Positions 11,301 through 23,300 of a DNA stretch of 64,000 nucleotides are shown one piece after another. Under the pieces are notes generated by a model. The model saw only the letters and a program-made list of their open reading frames with translations. It did no database searches and was not told where the DNA came from. The stretch's first letter is position 1; each line of letters begins with the position of its first letter. Source of the DNA: Heligmosomoides polygyrus polygyrus (lineage: Eukaryota; Nematoda; Chromadorea; Rhabditida; Heligmosomidae); NCBI GenBank assembly GCA_947396885.1, contig OX377205.1, positions 59,678,969 to 59,742,968 on the forward strand, in the 5' to 3' direction. The position numbers were made by a program, and so were the translations under genes.

Positions 11301-14300
11301 GACGGTGTCTGCTTGATGGACTTCAGCTGGTGACACGTTTTTGAAATGGTTTAGTAGGCTAACGTTTTGGCGCCTTCGGATTTTTCTGAGCCTGGAAAAG
11401 TCATAAAAATATTTGAGAAACTTCTCCCAAAACCCGCGTTGTACTGCAATAGAGAATTTCTGAAGGCAACAGATTGGATACGTCGCTAGAAGTCAGACGT
11501 CTAGCTTTTAAGGTGAGTCTTGAGAAAAGGTGGTCCGTAGAGCGGCTGACCGATATTTAGTTCAAACTAAGAGTCAGCAGTAGACTACCTTGACACCCAC
11601 CCACGTTCTGATTGCCTTACGGCATACCCCTTTTTCGTTTTTTTCTCCGATAGCTCCTTGAATTTTTTAGCAAAATGAAATAACTTTTGGAGAGCAGTTC
11701 ACATATCATCGAATGTCATTTAGTTCTTTCCAGGATGAAGAGGAATGGAAAACGCCGAAACTACAGGCCAATAAACAACGATTTCAGCCTCGGCGAAAAG
11801 CTCGAGCGATAATGAAACATGCTAAGGAGGATTTCTTGAGGTTCGCTAAGACCTCATCGTGGGCTGTACATCTCAACCCAGGATTCTTATAGTCAGAAGT
11901 TCCTTAAGCTGTTTAAAGACGATGCCTCACACGATGACAACCAACAAGCCCACGTTCCATGCGAAATAACGTTATTTCGAAAATGAGGGATCTTTCACAT
12001 TGAGGAAGTCGAGGAGTTTTTTGCCCTTTTCAAGCCCATTGTTCTTTGCAGTCTCAGTGAGGGTACGACAACGAAAGAATCCATAACTGTGAAGTCCTTC
12101 TCTGACTTGTTCTGAACGCTGCGCTGTGAGATGTGTAAGTGGGAAGCAATTTTGCACAGGTTAACACTGATATGAGACACTTAGATGTAGTGAACCTTAA
12201 AATAACAGAAACCCTTGCTCACAACTGATGATAGTGCAGAGGAGTAGGAAGAAGCAAAGCCCAATCGATGTCTCCATAGTTTGGCTCGAAATTTGAGGTA
12301 ACAAAAAGTGCTCCTTGCACAGGAAAAGAAAGAAATTCACTTAGTTTGAACCTGGATCACACATAATCGTAAGGCAACAGTGCTGCTCAAGAAGGAAAAC
12401 AATGAAAATATGGAATACAGGCACTGTTGAAGCAACTAAGACATTAAAATACAAGGTCCTCGAATGAGCAAAGTATCCAGTGCAATTCCTGAAATCAGAG
12501 CAAAAGGGCGCTTCCACACGGGAGCCCCAAAGTCTATGCTCTTGCACCTAGAACGCAACACTGTGAAAGGCTGACCTTCAGCAAGCACCAATAATCAAGT
12601 GCCCTTCCGACATCATCTAGTTCGAATTCCTTTGTGTAGGATACCAACAGCCGAGCTATATTAAACGAGCACTTCGTGAGGTGAGATGGATCAGCAACCA
12701 CTGAAATGCGAACAAACATTACGGCAAGAATACATTAGCACACTGCTGCAAAACGCCCACTAGAAATCTGACTAACACATCTCCGCCGCAGCATCTGAAG
12801 TATTCCGTAGGTAGCCCATTTCGTTCGCTAGAATGGCAACATGCACAGCATCAGAAACATGGCCACAGTCGAACAACAGCTGAAACAAATAAACAAACAA
12901 CAACTGAGTCTAACAATGGAGGTCAATGAGCGTCCCGTGGCAATTTTGAAAGTGACCTATTGAGGGTTGTAGGGGACTGTAAGAGAAGCACTGTAGTGGC
13001 TTTCAAATTTCCTGCGGACATCTGTGTAGGTCAAAAATTGCAAAAAAACGTTTCACTTCAGTGCGGGCCGATAAACCAATACTGACTGCCATCTCGTGGT
13101 TAGAATCTAACCTTCAAAAGGTTTTGGGCTGGAAAAAAATTGCAGCGATTTCACAACTTGCTTATTAGCGATACAGCAGCGGAAGTGAAACATTGAGCTA
13201 CGCCGCTCAACCAGAATCGCGCAGCGACCGGATGGCCGAGTGGTTAGGAGGCGGGCTTGCGGCAAGAGGGTCGGGGGTTCGGTTATGGAGCTGCTGCTCC
13301 AGCATTGCTGATCTTGCTCCATCTATTTTTTGTCGATAAAAAGTGTAACTTTACCACGGTAGTGTACCATACTGTTATTATAACTTTATTTTAACTTGGA
13401 TGATACGATATAAACACAAAAATAAACACCCAAAGCAACTGCGTTCATAATACACAAGTGCTTCGACACGCCTGTCGGCGAGTCTCGCACTTGCGCGCTT
13501 CGCGCGACCTTAGAGAGTCACTAAGCCAAGATCATTCACTTCAAGTAGCTGCTCTGCTTGTGCAGCCTTCACGTCACCTTAGCAGTAAAAAGAGGTATTT
13601 GAAAACCTTAATAATTTCGAACCTTGGTTTACCTTCTTTAAGATCAGGTGAGTAGTTCTTCGATATGAAGCCGTCCAGCTCTCCCTCCCTCCATCCTCAA
13701 CATCCCTTCAACGTGGGTACTATCTTCAGACAGTTCAGATACGTAATTTATTTGCGTTAATCAGTGCTTTCGTCCTCAGACTGTTATGGAGCACTCCTTC
13801 GGCCATAGTACCCGCGTGTCTCCCACCCCCCCCCCCTCACCCCGATCGGTTAAATCTGGGAGAAAACCACCGGTCAGGCGATCGATAATATCGATCGATA
13901 CTGGCCTCCACATTGAAACTTTCCACCTGATGTGGAGCACTCCTTCGGCCACAATACTCGCGTCTCTCCCACTCCCTCCCCACCCCAATCGGTTAAATCT
14001 GGGAGAAAACCACCGGTCAGGACCTCGATTAGCCCAGCGCTGAAGTTTCGTGCCGCTTGAACGACATCCGCAAAAAATCGACGATATCGATTGTCTCCCC
14101 TGCTGTGAAGGCCTTCCGTCGATGATCATCTAAATGCCCAGGCGCGGTTGCCGACGTCTTCGACACGTCTACGGCTTGCCAACATGTTCGCTCGTCGCCG
14201 ACATATTCTGCTCGTCTACTGAGTCGCCAGGCTCGTAGAAGCCGTCTGGGTATTTTCCGCTAATTTCTTGCCTTAATTTGTGCCCTGTACTTTCCCCTAT

Positions 14301-17300
14301 TTTATGACTCATCGCCGATCGATAGTGTGACTCATCGCTTAGCGGATTATTATATAGTATAGTATGATAGTATGACGAGGCAAAATAACGCAAATGCGCC
14401 ACACAGCAGAGCTGGGAGGGAACAATGAGGTATGACCCACAGACGCGTCTTGCGAAACCTCGTCATATGGGTGTTCCTTGGTCTTGGCATATAGCCAAAA
14501 ACAATAGAGACGTCTTTCGAGACCTCGTCATATGGGTGCCACCACCCGTCTGGCAGTGAGATGTCAATGGTAAACAACAGTATTGAACAATTGCCAAATA
14601 TCCCTCAAACTTGCAGAAAGAAGTGCACAAAGTCCAATGGGCTAACTTCGGACCAAAACCCCTTCCTCTTTTATACATAGAGCGATTTGGTGGTCACTCA
14701 TTATTCCGCCTCAGTAGAACTCGTCCCCATTACTACTGGTCCCCCTCAATGATCTTCCTTAGCGGACGACATGTTCGGCACGTCTTCTGAACACCAAGGG
14801 ACGTCGGACGTTTTCGGCACGCCTTCTGAATCACCAGGCACGTGGGCGACATGTTCGGCACGTCTTCTGTAATTTGTTCAATATCGGTTGATGGCAATCG
14901 ACACTTCAAAACCGAACTTCATAATCGTGTTCAGCGACCTCGATTACCCCTAGGACTGAAATTTCGGACAGCATGAACGACACCCGTAAAAATCGATACT
15001 TTGATCGATATCGATTGATGGTGATCTATCCTTCAAGAACGAACTTCATAATCATGTTGAGCGACCTCGATTACCCCCAGCGCTGAAGTTTCGAACCGCT
15101 CGGACGACACCCGTAAAAAATCGATACTTTGATCGATATAGATTGATGGTGATCTATCCTTCAAAAACGAACTTCATAATCATGTTGAGCGACCTCGATT
15201 ACCCCCATGGCTTATGTTTCGGACCGCTTGGACGACATCCACAAAAAATCGATAATTTGATCGATATCGATTGATGGTGATCTACACTTCAAAAACGAAC
15301 TTCATAATCATGTTCAGCGACCTGGACTACCTCCAGGACTGAAGTTGGCGACGTGTTCGGCACGTCTACGGCTCGCCATGCACGGTCGCCGACGTGTTCG
15401 GTACGTCTACGGCTCGCCACGCACGGTCGCCGACGTGTTCGGCGCGTCTACTGCATCGCCACGCACGGTCGCCGACGTGTTCGGCGCGCCTACCGAGTCG
15501 CCAGGCACGTTTGGAGACGTGTTCAGCTCGTCTACTGAGTCGCCAGGCACGTAGAAGTCGTCCTGGTATTTTCCGCTATTTTCTTGCCTTAATTTGTGCC
15601 CCGTAACTTCCCCGTAATTTCCCCTATTTTATGACTCATCGCGTCGATCGATAGTGTGACTCATCGCTTAGCGGATTATTATAGAGTATGATAGTTCGAT
15701 TAGCCATTGAGGAGGAGCAGGCAACTTTTCTTGTCTACAAAATAGATAACTTCAGAATTCCATAGATAGAGGAAAAACATTACTATTTTATTTTTATTGA
15801 TTATCTTTTGTTATTTATTTATATTTATATTTTAATTAATTTTTTAATTAATATTTTTTGATTTTTTCTAACCCTCTTCGACCTCTGTGGAGAAAGTATA
15901 ACAGTGCCAATGTCTTTTTCATCCTCAACCAACCATATTGCAAGTGATCTCACGACGGTCACATATAGCAATCTCCTCACTGTTACAAGAGACGTAATAC
16001 TACACACATCATCGTCATCGTCCGACAACTAGTCTACATCCTGCGTTTCGTTTATGTCAAGCTAACATCCAGAACGAGAGAACAGGCGACTTTTCTTCGC
16101 AGTTCCTCGGTAACATTAAAGGGCCTGTCCCAACTACAAAATAGATAATATTCTTTATCTTGACCTCTTCGATAGGCATTACGATAGTTACGTGGGAACA
16201 GCATTGCCGAAGTACGTATATGAGGTAATCAGGAATGGGGCGGTAGAAGCCAGATTGCCACAGATGGTGAATGAGAGGCCGACATCGAGGACAATGTCTT
16301 CCCGACGGGAGGGCATGTTAGGGCCAAGATGGGCACCTAAGCGTCGCGCCTACTAAGCGACGAGTTAGATCAGTGGTGGTCGATCGGGCGCGCAATTGAT
16401 CTCAGGTCCGCATTAAAGGGGACGCCATCACGCTGGACGCAGATTCTCTTCAATTCCGCAACCCTCCCAAGGGGATTCGTCCTCGTCGTCGTCAAGCCAC
16501 CATTCCTTAAGGCCACCGTAGACTTCTGCGGCGAGCGGCGGGCGAAATCGCTGAGCGGCGCCGCTCAGCGGCTTGACTCATCATCAGTGGGAGCGGTGAC
16601 GGCGAGGTACTGTACTGTTTCTAGTCGGGACCGACTAGTGCTTAACAATAGCGCGCCCCGATGACGATCGCGCGCCCGCATCGACCGTCTCCGCTCTGGA
16701 TCCCGCCGCGAAAGGGCAGAGCGCAGAGCGCATACAGACAGACGCTGGAGCGGCGCCGCCGGGTGGAATAATTCAAGTCATTTCCGCCAGCGACGCCGCC
16801 GGTGCCGCCGGCCGGCCAGCGGAGGCGCCGCTGGCGGCGAGCTCTGCGTCTCTGCCCTATGGTTAAGCATAGGGCAGCGACGACGCCGCAAAAGTCTGCG
16901 GGGGCCTTTAGTCTCACTTGATCTTATTCTTTCCTGTGTTTGTTAATAAATATTTCTGTTCTCTTGTGTTTGTACCTCAGAGACGTGAATTCGACAGCAT
17001 ACTGGATCGACTCCCATACATGCCAACTTCCCTACAAGTTTGCAACAGGGGTCGGTTGTTAACAAGAACGGTGGCGAAGCCTAGCCAGTCGTTAGATTAA
17101 ACACTTGGGAGTGGGAATCGCACGATGCGACGGAGGCTGCATAAGACGCTCTATTTTCAGGGGTTGAGCGCGTAGTGTCCCAACAACATTTCGACCCAAG
17201 GGTCCCTAAATCGTCAATGAGGCGCAGTTCCTTTCCTAGAAACAATGCTGTTTTCGCCGGGTTCATAGCAGGCAATACGTCTACAGCAGGAAAATTACAG

Positions 17301-20300
17301 GGTAAATAGATACAGCTTAGTTGTGGCAGTTAAGGCCTACCTTGATAGCTCTCTCAAATTGACCAGACAGCCACAAAGCTGTGAAGTAATAATGGAATTC
17401 CGATGTGCCCCCAGACATGAAGTACGACTCTCCTAGAATATTGTACTTTGCTTTCTATATAGATCACCGCATTAAAGAGAAAGAAGCTAACCGTAGTCTA
17501 CAGAGACGTTCTTCTGTATCTCGGCATAGAGAACTGGCGTCAAGAGTGGATCAATTCTGAGAGCAAACAGCTTGAACCACAACCAATTTTCGAGGGAATC
17601 GGCCAGATTCGAATCTGAAACAGTACACATTCTTATAAGCTACATAGGAGTAAACTTGTATAACGAACCCATTCCTAACAAGGCTGCGTAGAGCGCTCGC
17701 TTATATTTATCCTTTGCAGAGTTCAGGTTGTGTCTCCATTCCACCTTCAGCTTCTTCTTCAACTCCTGATCCAGTCTTGAATGATGGCCAGCATCAGAAC
17801 GACTCGTCAATTTTTCAAAACTAGCCGCCTTACTTGGCTTCCCTGCTTAGGTGATTCAAACTAGCTACTAGAACGGCAGCTTGTGGAAAATTTCCCAGAA
17901 GTTGAAGAGCGTCTTTGGCTGCGGAGAGATCACCAGCTCTAAGGCAATGGTACGTAACCTGCAAGGAAATTTACTTTAGGGGTAATGATGACGAAGTTAA
18001 CAACAGGAAAGTCCATTCACCTCCCAAACAGGTAGGCCATCAACAGTCCCATCCTCAGCGAGTGGATCATCGGCACCGATCTGAAGGGAGTACACAGAAG
18101 ACTGACAGTTTCCCTTCATATTAATTTCATTACAATTCATTTTAAATCCATCCCTTTGAGCAAAAAAGGACAAGAAGGTGAGTAAGTGTTGTTTTAATAG
18201 ATTTTCACATCTTCGCCTGAGCGCGGCGCGATTGCCGCGCAGCTCTCCGAAAGCCGCTCAGTCGCTTATCGCTGCGAAGCACGGCAATTCATTCCGCGGG
18301 GCCATTCAAGCCTAAGGGCCTGATCACAGTTCGCGACCCGTTGCCCGTGCAAGACATGCAAATCGATTAAAACCGAACGATCGCCGCCGGTGTTTGTTCA
18401 TACTCGAGATCGCAGTCGCACCTGTCGTCGCTGTCGCCTGTTCATACTTCGCGCCTACGACGGAAGCGACAGGAGAATGCGGCAACGGTAGGAGTGTGGA
18501 GGTCGTAATTAATTACGTACTCCACACTGGTGGGCACTACTCGATATCACCGGCTGTCGCGTTGTCAGATGCCTACTGCCGCGCGACGTCGTCGCGCCTT
18601 TGGGCGCCTTTTATACTCGCGCAGCGGCGCGGTGCATCAGTTCGGGGAGTGAAGCGCTCCGAATTTGACGTGCCGCTGCGCGACTGCAGTTAAGGCCCCA
18701 GAACACTTCTGCGGCGAACGGCGGACGGCGAAAACGATAAAGCCCCTTTCATACTCGTGGCGGCGGCGGCGGCGGCGGCGGCCCAATGGTTTAGCATAGG
18801 AAGGCGGCGGCGATGACGTGCCCGAGCGGCGGCCACGGCGGTGGAGGGGTTTTCATACTGGCAGCGGCGACGTCGCCGCGGCCACGCCCCGCCACGCCCC
18901 TGGCGGCGCCGCCGCCGGGGCCGCTGCCCGAGATGGCTGGGGCCATTTCGGGCGGCGGCCACGAGGGGCAGCGAGAGCGGCGGCACAGACGAGACCGCTG
19001 CGCGTACGCGCGCGCCAAACGCAATTAGCGCTGGCGGCGGCCGCCGCCACCCCTAGGCGGCGAGAACGGACACCGCCCCTCCACCTGCCGCTGAAGCGGC
19101 GGCCGCCGCCGCCGCCGCCCCTCGGACGAGTATGAAAGGGGCTTAAGTCACCCCGCTGAGCGGCGGCCGCGGGCGCCGCTGATCGACTCATCGAAAGGCT
19201 AGAGCGCAGACAGTCTGCCCGCGCCGCTGCAGCGACGACGGCAATAATGACGACGCCGCTACCGCTCCGGCGGGGTCGCCCCCGCCGCTCGCCGCTGACG
19301 GCGGTGGGCGCGTCCCTGGCCCATGTTAAAAGGTAGGGCAGCGGCAACGCCGCAGAAGTGTGCGGAGACCTTTAGAAAGGACAGCATCAGCGGCGCGATG
19401 CCACGAACTTCTGCTTACTACGGCCCGTTTCCCAAGGATGACGAAGGAGATGGTCCATGAGTCATTGGAGAACCAAAACAGCATTCGTCCGGCTGATCAG
19501 CGGAATACATCTTGCTAATGTTATTAGTGGGTTCCTGTAGGGAGCGACGAATCCTCTCTTAAGCCTGGGATCAACAAGGGAAGGGTCTGAAGCGTATGTC
19601 TGAACGGGGGAGCGAGTCATATAGAGAGAATCCCACCCATCAATTAGTATAAAAATTGCTTATTTTTTGCCAAGTCGTTAAACCCAAGGAGTAAGGGGAC
19701 CTTGAAGTTGCAATGGAATACGGCGCATCACGAGTTTGGGGGCCTTGTACGCCCGCGACGCCTCTACCAACAAGCGGATCGGAGCGTAGTGAACATGCTC
19801 TGGTATTCAACATGATGATGTCTAAACGTTCAACACTAGTGATACACAGGTACAAAGTGCATGAAGCAGCGCTGGGCACAATACCGGCAGCGTATAAAGG
19901 CTACAGGCTCTTAAAAGTCTGTTTCCATACAGGGACCAATGACCTCGGGAAAAACCACCCTGCTCGGATTTTCAAAAGAGACCAGGATGTGACGTCGGAG
20001 GTGGTTAAAATGACAAACGAGGACTGTGGATCCCGCAAATTAACCTAAACTGCATCGATACACTCTTTTCCTCATCTTGGGCTGTCACCTGGAAACCAGA
20101 AGTCAGCTGAAGGTTTTCTAAAAGCTAACTCCAACAACGTCGCTCGACTGGTGATCCACCTGCTCGCGCAGAACTGTGGCCCACCTTTAGACAAAGAACC
20201 TTGGAAGGAAAGAAAGAGGAAAGAAATCAAGCTGGCAGAACGGATGGTTAGCATACTCAAGGACTTCGAAGCACTGACGAAGATGTTGTAGTTAAAAAAC

Positions 20301-23300
20301 CGGTCAGTAATAAACAAGTCGCAAGAAAGGAAGTCTCCACAGCGTACAGTTGGAAAAATGCGCAGAAAATGTCTGAAAATGGCATAGACGTCAGAATCCC
20401 CCATATCTCAACCAGTTAGTTGAAATGCAAAAAGCGTAGCGCAGAAGAACCAACCCCCCCCCCCCACCTTCCTCGCATGAAGCAACACTATCCACTAGAC
20501 TTAAGCTCGATTCATCGTGCCGAATAATTGTTCGTGCGATTTCGAACAACTAATCGCTGGATTAATCGAAAATCGTAAATCGCTATTGTTCGAACATTGT
20601 TCGAAATCGAGTTTCGCGACGAAGCATTGTTGGAATATTATTCGAAATCGAATTTCGTGAAAAACCATTGTTCGAGCATTGTTCGAAATCGAAGATAGGA
20701 AGACGTTGTTCGAACATTGTCCGAAATCGAAGATGACGAAAAGGCACTGTTCGAATATTGTTCGAAATCGAATATTTCGAAAAAGGATTGTTCGGATATT
20801 GTTTCAAGTTGAACAATGTTCGAACAATATCGTGAGTCGGCCACCTTAGTATGGATCGTCTCCATTCCCCGAAGAACCCACGTTCAAACTCGCTCCACTT
20901 CTGCGCATACGGTAATTGGCGGGAACGATTTGTGATCTCCTTTTTAAAGATGCTGGCGGCCGACTCTTAATATTGTTCAACATTGTTCGATTTCGAACAA
21001 TATTCGAACAACGCTTTTTCGCGATCATCGATTTCGAACAAATAATCTGCGATTTCATTTGGAGAGTTCAAATTCGAAAATCGCGAGGTTTTGTCAAACG
21101 TAATTACAAATCGAGCGATGTTCGAGCAATGCTTGAGAGTAAGGGATTCGTCAGAGTGGCTTAAAGAGGGAGTTCAAATAGAAGTGGCAGTTAATTAGAG
21201 GTAATGCGATACTTTTTTCGTTGGTCTTGAACATCCCTAGGATGTAAGAGTCTGGTTTTTCTAGGCTATTTTAATCCCTAGTGATTCTCAAAAATCTCAT
21301 CAACATTAAGCAGCATCACGAAAATCACTGCTGTCTAGTCGACTGTGGTAGCGATATTATTGTTTTGGGTACTATCTTATCTTCCTGCCTAGTGTTGTTT
21401 ACAGGTTTACAAATTTACAGACTTATTCGAATGATTTTCATGCGAATTTGAATATTGAATTCGAATATCAAAAAAACCGCGGTTTGTGAATGAATTCGAA
21501 TTCGAATATTCAGAAAACCGCGTTTTTTCGAATTTGCTGGAATTCGTATGTTCGACATTTGTGAGCAGAAAAAATTTCGAGCACAATTATACGCCCGGGA
21601 AGTATGAGTACTGCTTTTGAGCTAGGCGGAAGGGTGCTAGTTCTTGTTGAACATCCTTCAGAACACTGGCGGATACAAGAATGTGGCTGTTTGGTGAATC
21701 CTTGCTAGAGAAGACGGCAAGACAAATCTCTAATTGGTTTTCCAATGAAACGATAAGAATCGCAACACTCCTCGACCCGGGCCTCGCCTTCGTATGTCGT
21801 AAGATTGTGGACAAAAACATTAGTTTGGGGTTTTGCACTTCCTTGTTACACAACCCCTTTAACTGTCTTTTTAACCACTGTTCAAAACGTTTCACCTATG
21901 CAGGCTCCGTGGACACTGCAACAGAAAATCCTCTTTTTGGCCACCACTGTTCACCAGCGAAGAGCCGGAAGAGAACAACGAGTCATCAGGCGAAGACAAG
22001 ATTATGTAGGCGTAGCAAATTACGCCTTGCGGTGAGGAATGTCCATTACTTGCGAAAGAAGTGAGCAAGTATCTTGTTACTCCGGCCTTATAATCGGATT
22101 GTAAACGCTTATTCAGTTGTTTTCCTAAATTCAATTTCTTTCCATCCACAATTTTGGTTTTGTTCTGTCTTCTTTCGGTTCCCTCCCTAGAGAACGTGCC
22201 TTCGAAATCGAATTACTTCATTGCTGGTTTTCGAAAACCGCGAAAAATAGAGTTATTCGACTGTTCGGTTTTCGAAAACCGCAAAAAATCGAGTTATTCG
22301 ATTGTTCGGTTTTCGAAAAAATATTAAAAAGCTCAACTCCAGTGCGCTCTGAGCCGGTTGCTAACAGAGCCATCGCAGGCGTACAAGATCCCCAATTTCG
22401 TGATGCGCCGTATTCCATTATGACTTCAAGGACCCACTACTCCTTAGGTTTAACGACTTGGCAAAAAAATAAACACAAAATAAACATTTTTATACTAATT
22501 GAGGGTTAGGGATTCTCTCTATATGACTCACTCCCCCGTTCAGACATACGCTTCAGACCCTTCCCTTGCAAGTCGTGTGCTCCCCCTAGGCGAAGTTTGG
22601 GCGAAATCGGTGATTATACCCTTGACAGCCTTAGTCACCCGAACCTATCGTAACGTAACCTATTATGGAATCGGTCGAAATTTCAAAAAATGTATGCCAG
22701 ATTCGTGATCAGCACCCTCTCCCACAATATCGGCATCATGCGTGTGATTAAGCAGCGCTGTTGCTGTAAGGCCTTTGTCATACCATCGCTCATCCCGAGC
22801 GACGCCTAATGGTATGCTCCCATATCGATCGGGCGGCGCGATGGAATCGATATGGCTGCATATCAGGGATGAGCGGATTAACCGTTATCCGTTATCCTTT
22901 CCGGGGGGTTTGGCCTATCCGTTTTGTTGTTCGTTATCCGGCGATTTTGGGCCGGATAACGAACAACAAATTACATGACTCCTAGGTTTGAACTTGGTGA
23001 TGAGTGGACTATGTAAAGGATCTTTCATGATCGTAAGAGTGGTTGTTAAAAACAGCGGAAGTCGTTCAAATCCAGAAGGGTTAGTTGAGGTATTTCCTCA
23101 CTTGAGAACTGATTACATAGCTTTAAAGATACCTCAATTCTATCCTTTCAGAGTCGCTAAGCATCTGCCATACAATCATGAGGCCTACTAAGCATAGCAT
23201 TGCTCATTCATCTCAAGTCATGCATACCAAGAAGGCATACAAACTGCTATTAGCGACCGTTAACAGTGCAGGGCCTGGCTCAACCTACCAGGCTGTCCAA

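Noticed and set aside
11972..12180. Minus-strand peptide TETAKNNGLEKGKKLLDFL as a Nup93 exon
   Set aside because: It first looked like the AEN(K/N)G helix, but the true exon is 10824-10976, which fits phase, splice sites and motif better.
13227..13288. Functional tRNA gene
   Set aside because: A- and B-boxes are present but the acceptor stem does not pair and the unit is part of a dispersed repeat.
18690..19347. Long overlapping ORFs (up to 164 codons) in the GC-rich block
   Set aside because: They lie inside nested MITEs of GGC/GCC composition. Absence of stops is expected there and no motif is seen.
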